Source: Albimonas sp963977235
Lineage (GTDB): Bacteria; Pseudomonadota; Alphaproteobacteria; Rhodobacterales; Rhodobacteraceae
Length of the DNA stretch: 64,000 nucleotides
Reading direction: 5' to 3'
Assembly: GCF_963977235.1 (NCBI RefSeq)
Contig: NZ_CAXBOD010000022.1
Span: 1 to 64,000 of the forward strand
Positions 51,071 through 60,008 of this stretch are shown here, in pieces. Position 1 is the stretch's first letter. Each line of letters begins with the position of its first letter. The notes under the pieces were generated by a model. That model saw only the letters and a program-made list of their open reading frames with translations. It was not told the origin of the DNA and searched no databases. The position numbers were made by a program, and so were the translations under genes.

Positions 51071-52695
51071 GCCCCCCGCTCCATCGCCGGGAGCGAGACG
51101 TGGAAGGCCGCGCCGTGGGGGCGGTTCCGCTCGGCCCGGATCCGGCCGCCAGCGGTCTCGACGATGGTGCGGCAGAACATCAGGCCCACCCCCATCCCGC
51201 CGGGCTTGGAGGTGTAGAACCCCGTGAACAGCCGCGCCTCGTGGTCGGCCGGCAGCCCCACGCCGGTGTCGCGCACCGCGATGGCGACCGAGTCGCCCTC
51301 CCGCGCGCTGGCGATGGACAGGATGCGCGGGCGGCTGGTGACCGCGCACATCGCCTCGATCGCGTTGCGCTGCAGGTTGACCAGCACCAGCTGCAGCTTC
51401 AGCGGGTCCATCAGCACCGGCGGCAGGTCGGGGGCCAGCGCGACGCGGACCTCGACCCGGTCGAGCCCGGCTTCCGCCCGGCAGCGGGCGGTCGCCTCCT
51501 CGATCATCGCGTTGACGTCGAGCGCGGCGCGAACCGCGTCGTCGCGCCGGAAGGCGCCGCGGACCGCGTCGATCACCTGGCCGGCGCGCTCGTCCACCGC
51601 CAGGATCCGCTCGAGCGCCGCGGCCGCCTCGGCGGGGTCGGGAGGGTCGCGCCGCAGCCAGCGCAGGCCCGCGGCCGCATCCAGGCCGATGCTGGCCAGC
51701 GGCTGGCGCAGCTCATGGGCCAGCGCGCCCGAGATCGCCTCGACCAGCGTCAGGCGGCTTTCGCGGGCCCGACGCTCGGCCAGCACGGCGCGGGCGTGGC
51801 GGGCATAGAGGCGGGTTGCGCTTGCCAGCAGGGCCACCAGCACGACGCTCGCGGCCACCAGGCCGAACAGCCGCCCCGCCCACCAGCCCAGCGACAGCCG
51901 GGCGCCGCCGGCCAGCCAGGCGAGCAGCACGATCTCGATGACCAGCGAGACCAGCGCCACGATCAGCCACAGGTCCAGCAGCGAGAGGCGGCGGCGCGCC
52001 AGCGCCAGGATCGCGGCCACGCAGATCGCCAGCGCCGCGGGCGGCACCACCTGCCACAGGGCCGAGGGCCGCATCGCGTCGCGCATGAACGGCGGCAGCG
52101 GCAGGTCGGTGAACAGCACCGCCCAGCCGAAGACCGCGACGAGCGCCGTCACCGCGGCCGCCGTCGCCGCGGCGGCGCGGGCCGGGCGCTGCGCGCGGGG
52201 GGCGGCCCGGCCGCGCGGCCACAGGGCGTAGGCGAGCACGAACAGCGGGAACCCCAGCCGGTTGACCGCCGCCACCGTCGCGGTGGCGTTCAACCGCCAG
52301 TCCTGCGTCAGCGCCGGGATCGCGCCGGGAAAGGACACGCCCCAGGGCACGATCATCAGCCCGGCGAACAGGTAGCCCGCCGCCAGCGTCAGCAGCGGAC
52401 GCGAGGCCTGCGCCGCATGCAGCGCCAGCAGCAGCGCCGCGGTCAGCGTCTGGCAGATCAGCGCCGCGGCGAAATAGGCCGGCACCAGCGCCGCGGTCCC
52501 CGGCAGGGGCGTTCCGGCGAAGGGCGCGGTCGCCAGCAGGGCCGCGACCAGCAGCGCGACGACGCCGCCGGCCAGACGCAGGTCCGACCGCTCCGGCGCC
52601 TCGGTCGAGATCAACAGGACCAGCTCGTCCCCGGACGCGGAGACTGCGGAGGGGGAGGCTGCGGAGGGCGCGCCGCCGCGCGCGTCGAGGGTCAT
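51058..52695 (-). CDS. Membrane sensor histidine kinase with MASE4-like domain
   Basis: The 545-residue protein has seven to eight membrane helices (residues about 40-295) resembling the MASE4 sensor. The kinase part has H327 in the HELRQPLASIG H-box, the N-box NLQRNAIEAM, G1 RDTGVGLP and G2 MGVGLMFCRTIVE. It senses an unknown signal inside or at the membrane and feeds a FixJ-type regulator. The start at 52695 has no good ribosome site and the first 30 residues are low-complexity, so the real start may be nearer the first helix. It overlaps the AraC gene tail to tail by 13 bp. Confidence 0.9.
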   Translation of the reverse strand: MTLDARGGAPSAASPSAVSASGDELVLLISTEAPERSDLRLAGGVVALLVAALLATAPFAGTPLPGTAALVPAYFAAALICQTLTAALLLALHAAQASRPLLTLAAGYLFAGLMIVPWGVSFPGAIPALTQDWRLNATATVAAVNRLGFPLFVLAYALWPRGRAAPRAQRPARAAAATAAAVTALVAVFGWAVLFTDLPLPPFMRDAMRPSALWQVVPPAALAICVAAILALARRRLSLLDLWLIVALVSLVIEIVLLAWLAGGARLSLGWWAGRLFGLVAASVVLVALLASATRLYARHARAVLAERRARESRLTLVEAISGALAHELRQPLASIGLDAAAGLRWLRRDPPDPAEAAAALERILAVDERAGQVIDAVRGAFRRDDAVRAALDVNAMIEEATARCRAEAGLDRVEVRVALAPDLPPVLMDPLKLQLVLVNLQRNAIEAMCAVTSRPRILSIASAREGDSVAIAVRDTGVGLPADHEARLFTGFYTSKPGGMGVGLMFCRTIVETAGGRIRAERNRPHGAAFHVSLPAMERGAQPS

Positions 52696-53163
52696 GGCGC
52701 CGCCCGATCCACAACCCGCCAGTCATCAAACCGCCCGGCCTCAACTCGCCAGGCGGCCCGCGGCTCTGCGGCGCGGGGCGCCGCCGGCCGCCCGCCCGGC
52801 GCGAACACGCGGGGCCTGCGGGGGCCATGCGGCCCCGATCCCAGGGGGCCGCCCAGCGCGTCGGCCGGTCGCGCAGCCTCGCGGAACGCCGGGCCGGACC
52901 GCACGGGGCCGCGCCGCGCGACGCCCTCGCGCTGGCCCTGATGAGGTTCCTGCCGACCCATGCCGCCCTCCGCTGCCGCCGCCCTGGCCGACGCCATGGC
53001 GCGGGCATGCTACACCGGGTCGGAGCGCGGCGTCATCGCGGCGGATTCGGGCGAGGCCGAACCGGGCGGCAAGCCCGGGGGGATCCTGCCCGGGCCCCGA
53101 CAGGGCCCGGGGGTCCGACAGGCCGGCCGGGGCCGCGCCTCGCGCGCGCCGACGACCCCCGGC
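52696..53163. other. Gene-free spacer of 468 bp with a hairpin
   Basis: No convincing coding frame. A 9-bp hairpin CCCGGGCCC/GGGCCCGGG (53089-53097 with 53103-53111) lies downstream of the second FixJ-type gene on the minus strand and may terminate it. A 101-residue Pro/Arg-rich minus-strand frame ending at 52692 looks like noise. Confidence 0.4.
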
Positions 53164-53787
53164 CTACTCGGCCCGCAGCCGGCGCGCGGCGTCGATCAGC
53201 TGGGCGAGGCTCGCCGCGGCCATCTTCGCCATCACCCGGGCGCGGTGGGCCTTCACCGTCGCCTCGGACAGGCCCATCGCCGCGGCCGCCTGCCGGTTCG
53301 ACTCGCCCGAGACGATGCGCGCCATCACCTCGCGCTCGCGCTCGCTCAAGCTCGCCTCTGCGCGCCGGATCAGGTCGAGCTCCGCCCGCGCCCGCCGGCG
53401 AAGAACGTCCTCGGCGAGCGCCCGGTTGCACGCCTCGATCAGATCGGCGGGGCGCACGGGCTTTGGCAGCACGTCCAGCGCCCCCGCCTTCATCGCCTGC
53501 ACCGCCATCGGCACGTCGACATGACCGCTCATGAACACGACCGGCGTGTCCCGGCCCGCCTCGCGCAGCTGCGCCAGGAAGGCCAGGCCGCTGCGCCCGC
53601 GCAGGCGGATGTCGAGCAGCAGGCAGCCGGGGGCGTCCAGCCGCCCGGCCGCGGCGAACGCCTCGGTCGAGGGATAGGTCTCGACCCGCAGGCCCACCGA
53701 GCGCAGCAGCCCTTCGGCCGCCTCGCGCACGTCCGCGTCGTCGTCGATGACAAAGACGGTCGGCGCGGAGGCCGGCTCATCGCCCAT
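53164..53787 (-). CDS. FixJ-type response regulator
   Basis: The 207-residue protein has a receiver (D15-D17, phospho-acceptor D59 in LLDIRLRG, Lys in PKPVRP) and a LuxR-type HTH (LSEREREVMARIVSGESNRQAAAAMGLSEATVKAHRARVMAKM). The C-terminus is typical of the FixJ group. It lies on the kinase's strand but 468 bp upstream of it. It is distinct from the plus-strand FixJ protein, so the kinase may feed either or both. Confidence 0.93.
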   Translation of the reverse strand: MGDEPASAPTVFVIDDDADVREAAEGLLRSVGLRVETYPSTEAFAAAGRLDAPGCLLLDIRLRGRSGLAFLAQLREAGRDTPVVFMSGHVDVPMAVQAMKAGALDVLPKPVRPADLIEACNRALAEDVLRRRARAELDLIRRAEASLSEREREVMARIVSGESNRQAAAAMGLSEATVKAHRARVMAKMAAASLAQLIDAARRLRAE

Positions 53788-53917
53788 GCGCGCGAGCGGG
53801 GGTCGTTGTCACGTCGTTCGCTCCTCCCTCGGATCGTCGCCGCGCCCGGACGCGCGCGATCGACCTCTTCTTGTGCCGCGGCGGGGCCGAAGAGTCTTGT
53901 CGCGAAAGCCTCGCGCC

Positions 53918-54352
53918 TCAGCGGCCGGGGGGCGCGGGCCCCCGCAGCAGCGCCTCGGCCGCGCCCAGCGCCACCAGCAGCCAGGCCCCGGCAAGGCCCA
54001 GATGCTCGAAGAAGGCGTTGGCCGCCATCGCGCGCTCGGGGCCCGGCGGCAGCTCCCACCAGCGCAGGGCGAGGGCGGTGGCGGCCAGGGTGAACAGGCC
54101 CAGCGCCGCCGCCGCCGGCCGCCGGAAGCGGCCGCTGAGCACCAGGCCCGAGGCGACAAGCTCGAACACGATCACGCCGGCGGCGAAGAGCGTCTCGGGC
54201 GCCAGGCCGAAATGCGCCATCTCGGCTCGCGCGCCCTCGAAATCGAGCAGTTTGGCCACCGGCCCCTGCACATAGGCCGCGCAGAGGCCGGCGAGCCCCA
54301 GGAACACCAGCGCGCGCCGCGCGGCGTCAGGGGCGGGGGAGGTCGCGCCCAT
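53918..54352 (-). CDS. DoxX-like membrane protein
   Basis: The 144-residue protein has four predicted helices and the DoxX pattern: FLGLAGLCAAYVQGPVAKLLDFEGARAEMAHFGL at the N-terminus and FELVASGLVLSGRFRRPAAAAL in the centre. DoxX proteins are membrane partners linked to oxidative or redox stress; the exact function is open. It is 3 bp after the amidohydrolase stop, so it is the last gene of that operon. Confidence 0.85.
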   Translation of the reverse strand: MGATSPAPDAARRALVFLGLAGLCAAYVQGPVAKLLDFEGARAEMAHFGLAPETLFAAGVIVFELVASGLVLSGRFRRPAAAALGLFTLAATALALRWWELPPGPERAMAANAFFEHLGLAGAWLLVALGAAEALLRGPAPPGR

Positions 54353-54355
54353 CGC

Positions 54356-56227
54356 TCAGACCGCCCAGCAGGCGCAGCCGAGCGCGCCCCAGAAGGCCTT
54401 GAGGTCGCGCGCCGGCACGCCGCCGGTCCAGGCCCTGGCGTGGTCGTGGCCGTGCACGGCGCAGGCGCTCGAGCAGCCGCAGCCCGAGGCCGCGGCCCGC
54501 GCCACCGCCCCGGCCGCGCCCGGCGCCTTCCAGCCGGCATAGCCGCCAAAGCCGTTCACCGGCGACCAGTCGGGCATCGCCGGCGGCGGGCCGCCCGCAT
54601 CGAGCGCGGCGAACGCCCCCTTGGCGAAGACCACCCGCCCGCCGACCATGGTCAGGTCCGAGGTCAGCTCCGCGATCTCGGCCGTGGGAACCGCGAAATA
54701 ATCCCGGTCGGGCGCGATCAGATCGGCGAGCATGCCCGGCGCGATCCGCCCCCGCCGCCCCTCGTCGCCGCTGAACCAGGCCACGTTCTCGGTCCACATC
54801 CGCAGCGCCTCCGTGCGGTCGAGGCGGTTGCGCTCGGGCGTCAGGGTCAGCCCGCCGACGGTGCGCCCCGAGACCAGCCAGCTGAGCGAGACCCAGGGGT
54901 TGTAGCTCGCCACCCGCGTGGCGTCGGTGCCCGCCGAGGTGCGCACGCCGCTCTCGAGCATCCGCTTGACCGGCGGCGTCGCCTCGGCGGCTTTCGGGCC
55001 ATAGCGCTCGACGAAGAACTCGCCCTGGTAGGCCATGCGGTGCTGCACCGCGACCCCGCCGCCCAGCGCCGCGATCCGGTCGATGGACCGCTCCGAGATC
55101 GTTTCGGCGTGATCGAAGAACCAGTTCAGGCCCGAGAGGGGGATGTCGCGGTCCACCCGCTCGAACACGTCCAGCGCGCGGGAGATGGTCTCGTCATAGG
55201 TTGCGTGCAGGCGCCAGGGCCAGCGGTTCTCGGCCAGGATCCGCACCACCTCCTCGAGCTCGCCCTCCATCTCGGGGGCGAGGTCTGGGCGGGGCTCGCG
55301 GAAATCCTCGAAGTCGGCGGCCGAGAACACCAGCATCTCGCCCGCGCCGTTGTGGCGGAAATAGTCGTCGCCCTGGCGATACCTGACCGACTTCGTCCAG
55401 CGCAGGAAGTCCGCCGTCTCCTCCTTCGGCTTCTGGGTGAAGAGGTTGTAGGCGAGCCGCACGGTCAGCTCGCCATCGGCATGCAGCTTCTCGATGACCT
55501 CGTAGTCCTCGGGATAGTTCTGGAAACCGCCGCCGGCGTCGATCACGCCGGTGATCCCCAGCCGGTTCAGCTCGCGCATGAAATGGCGGGTGGAGTTGAG
55601 CTGGTATTCGGGCGGCAGCTTCGGCCCCATGGCGAGCGTCGCGTAGAGGATCGCGGCGTTGGGTCTGGCGATCAGCAGGCCGGTGGGGTCGCCGTTCGCG
55701 TCGCGCTGGATCTCGCCGCCCGGCGGGTTGGGCGTGTCGCGGTCATAGCCCACCGCGCGCAGGGCGGCGCGGTTCAGCAGGGCGCGGTCGTAGAGGTGGA
55801 GCAGGAACACCGGCGTGTCCGGGGCTGCGGCGTTGATCTCGTCGAGCGTGGGCAGGCGCTTCTCGTCGAACTGGCTCAGCGTGAAGCCGCCGACCACACG
55901 CACCCATTGCGGGGGCGGGGTGATCGCCACCTGGGCGCGCAGCATCGCCATCGCGTCCGACAGGCTGCGCACCCCGTCCCAGCGCAGCTCGAGGTTGAAG
56001 TTCAGCCCGCCGCGGATGACGTGGGTGTGGTTGTCGATCAGGCCCGGCAGGACGCGGCGGCCCTGCAGGTCGATGCGCTCGGTCTTCGGGCCGGCAAGCG
56101 CCAGGATCTCGGGGTCGGGCCCGGTCGCCTCGATCACGCCGTCGCGGATGGCCAGCGCAGTGACCTCGGGCGCCGCGGGATCGAGGGTGGTGACGCGGCC
56201 GTTCAGCAGGATCAGGTCGGGATGCAT
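54356..56227 (-). CDS. Amidohydrolase, YtcJ type, with Cys/His-rich tail
   Basis: The 623-residue enzyme has the amidohydrolase-3 layout: N-terminal composite sandwich, H67/H69 in DNHTHV, Lys/His ligands on the barrel, HAETISERSIDRI and SAGTDATRVASYNPW with the Asp, and C-terminal GMLADLIAPDRD. The last 50 residues hold clusters of Cys and His (GCGCSSAC, VHGHDHA, GCACW), an extension that may bind metal. The family hydrolyses C-N bonds; the substrate is unknown. It is 3 bp upstream of the DoxX gene and 17 bp after XapX. No signal peptide. Confidence 0.88.
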   Translation of the reverse strand: MHPDLILLNGRVTTLDPAAPEVTALAIRDGVIEATGPDPEILALAGPKTERIDLQGRRVLPGLIDNHTHVIRGGLNFNLELRWDGVRSLSDAMAMLRAQVAITPPPQWVRVVGGFTLSQFDEKRLPTLDEINAAAPDTPVFLLHLYDRALLNRAALRAVGYDRDTPNPPGGEIQRDANGDPTGLLIARPNAAILYATLAMGPKLPPEYQLNSTRHFMRELNRLGITGVIDAGGGFQNYPEDYEVIEKLHADGELTVRLAYNLFTQKPKEETADFLRWTKSVRYRQGDDYFRHNGAGEMLVFSAADFEDFREPRPDLAPEMEGELEEVVRILAENRWPWRLHATYDETISRALDVFERVDRDIPLSGLNWFFDHAETISERSIDRIAALGGGVAVQHRMAYQGEFFVERYGPKAAEATPPVKRMLESGVRTSAGTDATRVASYNPWVSLSWLVSGRTVGGLTLTPERNRLDRTEALRMWTENVAWFSGDEGRRGRIAPGMLADLIAPDRDYFAVPTAEIAELTSDLTMVGGRVVFAKGAFAALDAGGPPPAMPDWSPVNGFGGYAGWKAPGAAGAVARAAASGCGCSSACAVHGHDHARAWTGGVPARDLKAFWGALGCACWAV

Positions 56228-56244
56228 GGGGGCGCTCCTGGAGC

Positions 56245-56592
56245 TCAGCCGCGGCTGTCGGGGGACGAGGTCGGGTCGCAGCCGCGCTCGGAGGCGGCCT
56301 CGCGGGGGGCGCCCGCGGGGGCGGCTTCGGGAGGCTCGCGGCGGGGGGCGTGGACGCTGGGCAGCTCGCCGAACAGGTGGTTCAGGCAGGCGGCGGGCAC
56401 GCGGCGCTCGGCGGCGGCGGTCTTCGCCTCGGCCCCGATCCAGCGGACCAGCGGCATCGCCTGCTCGCCCAGCAGGATCCCCAGCAGCCCCACCAGCGCC
56501 ACGACGGGCGGCGCCGGCGAGCGGACCTGGAGCAGGCTGTAGATCACCCCCACCAACAGGCCGCAGCCAAGGGATATCAGGTACATCTTCAT
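56245..56592 (-). CDS. XapX domain protein (DUF1427)
   Basis: The 115-residue protein has two membrane helices in MKMYLISLGCGLLVGVIYSL and PPVVALVGLLGILLGEQAMPL, the XapX signature, followed by a Pro/Ala/Glu-rich tail of about 65 residues. AGGAG is 7 bp upstream of the ATG. The start overlaps the MFS gene's stop by 4 bp. XapX function is unknown; it is often found with amidohydrolase and hydrolase genes, as here. Confidence 0.88.
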   Translation of the reverse strand: MKMYLISLGCGLLVGVIYSLLQVRSPAPPVVALVGLLGILLGEQAMPLVRWIGAEAKTAAAERRVPAACLNHLFGELPSVHAPRREPPEAAPAGAPREAASERGCDPTSSPDSRG

Positions 56593-58247
56593 TTCGGATC
56601 TCCTGCTCGGGTCGGGGGCGGGCGGCGGTCCTGCGGAGGCAGGCCGATCAGGTGGCGGACGACGGGCGGCGCCTCGCCCTGGTGCCAGCGACGGGCGGCC
56701 ACCTGCATGTCGGCCTGGAAGCCCGAGGCGCGGGCGTGCTGGCGCAGGTGCTCGGCCCAGCTCTCGACCATGAACCACTCGACGATGCGCTCGGGGTCGG
56801 CGGCGTCCTCGCTCACGCCCCAGGCGTAGGCGCCGTCGCGGCGGCGCACGGGAGCGAGGCGGGCCATGGCGTCGCGGAAGGACGCGCGGTCCCCCGGCGC
56901 CACGCGGTATTCGATGGTCACCAGCACCGGGCCGCGGTCATGGGCGACGGCCTCGGCGACGGCGGGCTCGGGCCAGTGGTTGGAGGGCGAGAGGTCGTCG
57001 TCCCCCGAGGGCAGCGGCAGACGCCGGGCGATCAGCGCCGAGACGACCAGCCCCGCCGCCGCCGCCAGCAGCGCCCCGCGCAGCCCGATGCCCGAGGCGA
57101 CCGCCCCCCAGCCGAGGCTGCCCGCGGTCATCGCGCCGTTGAACACGGTCAGGTAGACCGCAAGCCCCCTGCCCCGCACCCAGTTCGGCAGCACCCCCTG
57201 CGCCGTGCCGCTGAGCGTGGTCAGCGCCGCGATCCAGGCCGCGCCGACGACCAGCGCCAGCGCGAGCCCTCCCAGCCTGCCCGGCCCCATCGCCAGCAGC
57301 GCCATCACCGGCGCCACCACCAGGGCCGAGCCCAGCAGGATGGCGTCGTTGTCGAAGCGCCGGCGCAGCGCCGGCAGCACGAAGGCGCCCCCGATCGCGC
57401 CCGCCCCGACCGCGCCCAGGATCATGCCGTAGAACCCCGCGTCCCCGCCCAGGAGATCGCGCGAGACCAGCGGCATCAGCGCCCAGATCGCGGCCCCGAA
57501 GGGAAAGAACATCGCCGCCCGCAGCAGCGTGCGCCGCAGCTCGGACGAGGCGCGGGCATAGCGCAGGCCGGCGCGGAAGGCGCCGGGAAAGCGCTCGGCG
57601 AGCCCGTCGTCGGCGGTCGCGGGGCGCTTCCACCACAACAGCGTGGCGATCACGAACACATAGCTCGAGACATCGGCCAGATACGTCGCCCCCGCCCCCA
57701 GCGTCGCCAGCAGCAGCCCCCCCAGCGCCGGCCCGATAGAGCGCGAGATGTTCACGCCCAGCGAGTTCAGCGCCACCGCGCTCTTGAGCTGCGGACGCGA
57801 GACGAGCTCGGGCACGATCGATTGCCAGACCGGCCCCATCAGCGCCGCCCCCACGCCCGCCACGAAGGTCAGGGCGACCAGCAGCGGCAGGGTCAGCGCG
57901 CCCGACCAGGCCAGCAGCGACAGCGTCAGGCTCGCCGCGGCCATCAGCAGCTGGATGCCCAGCAGCAGCCGCCGGCGATCGATGATGTCGGCGAAGACGC
58001 CCGCCGGCAGGGCCAGCAGGAAGGCCGGCGCCGTGGCCGCCGCCTGCACCATCGCGACCGAGAGGGGCGAGCCCCCCAGCTCGGTCGCCATCCAGGCGCT
58101 GGCCACGTCGCGCATGAACGAGCCGGCGTTGCCGATCACGGTCGCGATCCACAGCGCCGCGAAGACCCGCTCGCGCAGCGGCGCGAAGGCGCTGTCGGCG
58201 GCGGGCGGCGGGGAGGACGAGGCGGGCGGCTCCACGCGCGAGGTCAT
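56589..58247 (-). CDS. MFS transporter with C-terminal monooxygenase-like domain
   Basis: The 552-residue protein has 12 helices of the EntS-like MFS_3 type (helices to about residue 410; VIGNAGSFMRDVASAWMATELGGSP in the first loop). A C-terminal soluble domain of about 130 residues follows (PVLVTIEYRVAPGDRASFRDAM to ADMQVAARRWHQGE), resembling ABM/NIPSNAP-type domains. The fusion is known in some MFS_3 members but its purpose is unclear. It overlaps the adaptor gene by 4 bp and XapX by 4 bp, so it belongs to one operon and probably exports a small molecule. Confidence 0.88.
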   Translation of the reverse strand: MTSRVEPPASSSPPPAADSAFAPLRERVFAALWIATVIGNAGSFMRDVASAWMATELGGSPLSVAMVQAAATAPAFLLALPAGVFADIIDRRRLLLGIQLLMAAASLTLSLLAWSGALTLPLLVALTFVAGVGAALMGPVWQSIVPELVSRPQLKSAVALNSLGVNISRSIGPALGGLLLATLGAGATYLADVSSYVFVIATLLWWKRPATADDGLAERFPGAFRAGLRYARASSELRRTLLRAAMFFPFGAAIWALMPLVSRDLLGGDAGFYGMILGAVGAGAIGGAFVLPALRRRFDNDAILLGSALVVAPVMALLAMGPGRLGGLALALVVGAAWIAALTTLSGTAQGVLPNWVRGRGLAVYLTVFNGAMTAGSLGWGAVASGIGLRGALLAAAAGLVVSALIARRLPLPSGDDDLSPSNHWPEPAVAEAVAHDRGPVLVTIEYRVAPGDRASFRDAMARLAPVRRRDGAYAWGVSEDAADPERIVEWFMVESWAEHLRQHARASGFQADMQVAARRWHQGEAPPVVRHLIGLPPQDRRPPPTRAGDPK

Positions 58248-59194
58248 CGGGTCGCCTCCCCATCCTGCGTCCCGGCCGGGGCCTCATCGGGCGTCCCGGC
58301 CGGGGCCTCATCGGGCGTCCGGCCCGGCGTACCATCGGGCGTCCCGCCCGGCGTCGGGTCGAGCGTCGAGGCGACCTGCACGCGCATGCCCGGGCGGAAC
58401 AGCTCGCGCGGGTTGGGGAGGGTGGCGCGCACGGTCACCATGCCGGTGTCGGGATCGACCGTCGCCTCGGTGTAGCCGGGCCGCAGCGGGCCCGCGACCA
58501 GCGCGCCGCCGGCGGCCCGCACGATCAGCGACATCCGGGGATAGATCGCGTCCAGGTCGTCCTCGCCCGCGGCCTTCAGCGTCGCCAGACGCTCGTCATA
58601 GGGCACCTCGTAGGCGACGATGACCGGATCGAGCGCCACGATCTCGGCCAGCGGCGGACCCTCGGCGGCCTCGACGAAGGCGCCTAGCTCGACCAGCGGG
58701 CGGCCGATGCGCCCGGAGATCGGGGCGCGCAGCACGCTGCGCTCGAGACGCAGGCGGGCGGCGGACTCGGCGGCCTCGGCGCGCGAGGCCTCGGCCGCGG
58801 CCACCTCGGCCCCGGCCCGGGCCGCGTCGATCCGGGAGATCGAGGCGACGTCGCGCCGGCCCAGCTCCTCCATCCGTTTCGCCTCGGCGGCGGCCAGCCG
58901 GGCGCGGGCCTTCGCCGCCGTCGCCTCGGCGGTCGCGATCGCCAGGTCGAGGGCCTGGAACTCGTCGCCAAGGCGCAGCAGCGGGTCGCCCGCGCTCACC
59001 GCCTCGCCGCCGTGAAACAGGATCTCGACCACCTTGCCGTCGCGCCCGCTCGAGACCGCGGCGCGGGTCGAGGCCTCGATCCGCCCCTCGAAGCGCATCT
59101 CCTGCGCGCGCGCGGGGTCCGGCGCGAGGCCCCCCGCCGCAAGGACGAGCGCGGCGCCGAGCGGCGCGCGCAGGGATCTGCGGGGAAGGCGCAT
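58244..59194 (-). CDS. Periplasmic adaptor subunit (HlyD/RND-MFP type)
   Basis: The 316-residue protein has a Sec signal (MRLPRRSLRAPLGAALVLAAGGLAPDPARAQ), then the barrel-sandwich half, an Ala-rich coiled-coil hairpin (about residues 80-145, IATAEATAAKARARLAAAEAK) and VLRAPISGRIGRPLVELG. No RND pump gene is next to it; the MFS gene follows with a 4-bp overlap. An MFP-MFS pairing as in EmrAB-type systems is therefore the simplest reading. The C-terminal 40 residues are degenerate repeats of DEAPAGTP type that arise from a 24-bp tandem duplication. Confidence 0.88.
   Translation of the reverse strand: MRLPRRSLRAPLGAALVLAAGGLAPDPARAQEMRFEGRIEASTRAAVSSGRDGKVVEILFHGGEAVSAGDPLLRLGDEFQALDLAIATAEATAAKARARLAAAEAKRMEELGRRDVASISRIDAARAGAEVAAAEASRAEAAESAARLRLERSVLRAPISGRIGRPLVELGAFVEAAEGPPLAEIVALDPVIVAYEVPYDERLATLKAAGEDDLDAIYPRMSLIVRAAGGALVAGPLRPGYTEATVDPDTGMVTVRATLPNPRELFRPGMRVQVASTLDPTPGGTPDGTPGRTPDEAPAGTPDEAPAGTQDGEATR
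58269..58316. repeat. 24-bp tandem repeat in the adaptor gene
   Basis: The unit beginning GTCCCGGCCGGGGCC occurs twice without mismatch (58269-58292 and 58293-58316), with two more degraded copies to about 58364. It encodes Pro/Asp/Ala repeats at the adaptor C-terminus and keeps the frame, so length variation would be tolerated. Confidence 0.85.
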
Positions 59195-59271
59195 GGGCGG
59201 CGGTCCTCGATGGCTGGGAAAGGCAAAGCGGCCGCGGCGGGCGAGTCAGGCGCCCGCCGCGGCCGCCGGGG

Positions 59272-59967
59272 TCACTCGGCGGCCTGCGCCCGGGCGGGAA
59301 CCGGGGCCAGCGTCTCGCCGTGGGTGACCCGCTCGGGGGCCTTGTGGACCATGGTGTAGGCGTAATCGACGCCCATGCCGTAGGCGCCCGAATGTTCGCG
59401 CACCACGTCCATCACCGCGTCGTAGGTGCCCTTGCGCGCCCAGTCGCGCTGCCATTCCAGCATCACCTGCTGCCAGGTGACGGGCACCACGCCCGCCTGC
59501 ACCATCCGGTCCATGGCGAGTTCATGGGCGGCGAGGCTGGTGCCGCCCGAGGCGTCGGCGACCATGTAGATCTCGTATCCCCCGTCGCGCATCGCCTCGA
59601 GCGCGAAGGAGCAGTTGCAGACCTCGGTCCACAGGCCCGAGACCACCACCTTGTTGCGCCCGTTGGCGGCCAGCGCGTCGCGCACCTTCTGGTCGTCCCA
59701 GGAGTTCATCGAGGTCCGCTCGAGCAGCGGCGCATCGGGGAACACGGCCAGCAGCTCGGGGTAGGTGTGGCCCGAGAAGCCCTCGGTCTCGACGGTGGTG
59801 ATCGTGGTGGGGATGCCGAAGATCTTCGCGGATTTGGCCAGCGCCACCACGTTGTTCTTCAGCGCCTGGCGGTCGATCGACTGCACGCCGAAGGCCATCT
59901 GCGGCTGCTGGTCGATGAAGATCATCTGGCTGTTGTCGGGGGTCAGCAGGTCAAGTTTGGGCGACAT
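59272..59967 (-). CDS. Isochorismatase-family hydrolase, YcaC-like
   Basis: The 231-residue protein has the isochorismatase fold with D19 (FIDQQPQM) and Cys117 (GLWTEVCNCSFALEA). SFALEAMRDGGYEIYMVADASGGTS is typical of YcaC-type proteins. It differs from PncA in its metal-site region and shares no nicotinamidase motifs, so it is not a second nicotinamidase. It is 77 bp upstream of the adaptor gene, on the same strand. Confidence 0.9.
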   Translation of the reverse strand: MSPKLDLLTPDNSQMIFIDQQPQMAFGVQSIDRQALKNNVVALAKSAKIFGIPTTITTVETEGFSGHTYPELLAVFPDAPLLERTSMNSWDDQKVRDALAANGRNKVVVSGLWTEVCNCSFALEAMRDGGYEIYMVADASGGTSLAAHELAMDRMVQAGVVPVTWQQVMLEWQRDWARKGTYDAVMDVVREHSGAYGMGVDYAYTMVHKAPERVTHGETLAPVPARAQAAE

Positions 59968-60008
59968 GGGGAGGCTCCTGTGAAGGCGGAGGGGAACGAC
60001 GCGGGCGA

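Noticed and set aside
52692..52997. A 101-residue minus-strand frame overlapping the histidine kinase start by 4 bp
   Set aside because: Pro/Arg/Ala-rich with no family features and no ribosome site. The overlap with the kinase ATG is probably chance.
59272..59967. A second nicotinamidase
   Set aside because: Although it has an isochorismatase fold, it lacks the D-x-H and WPVH metal-site motifs seen in PncA and resembles YcaC-type hydrolases.
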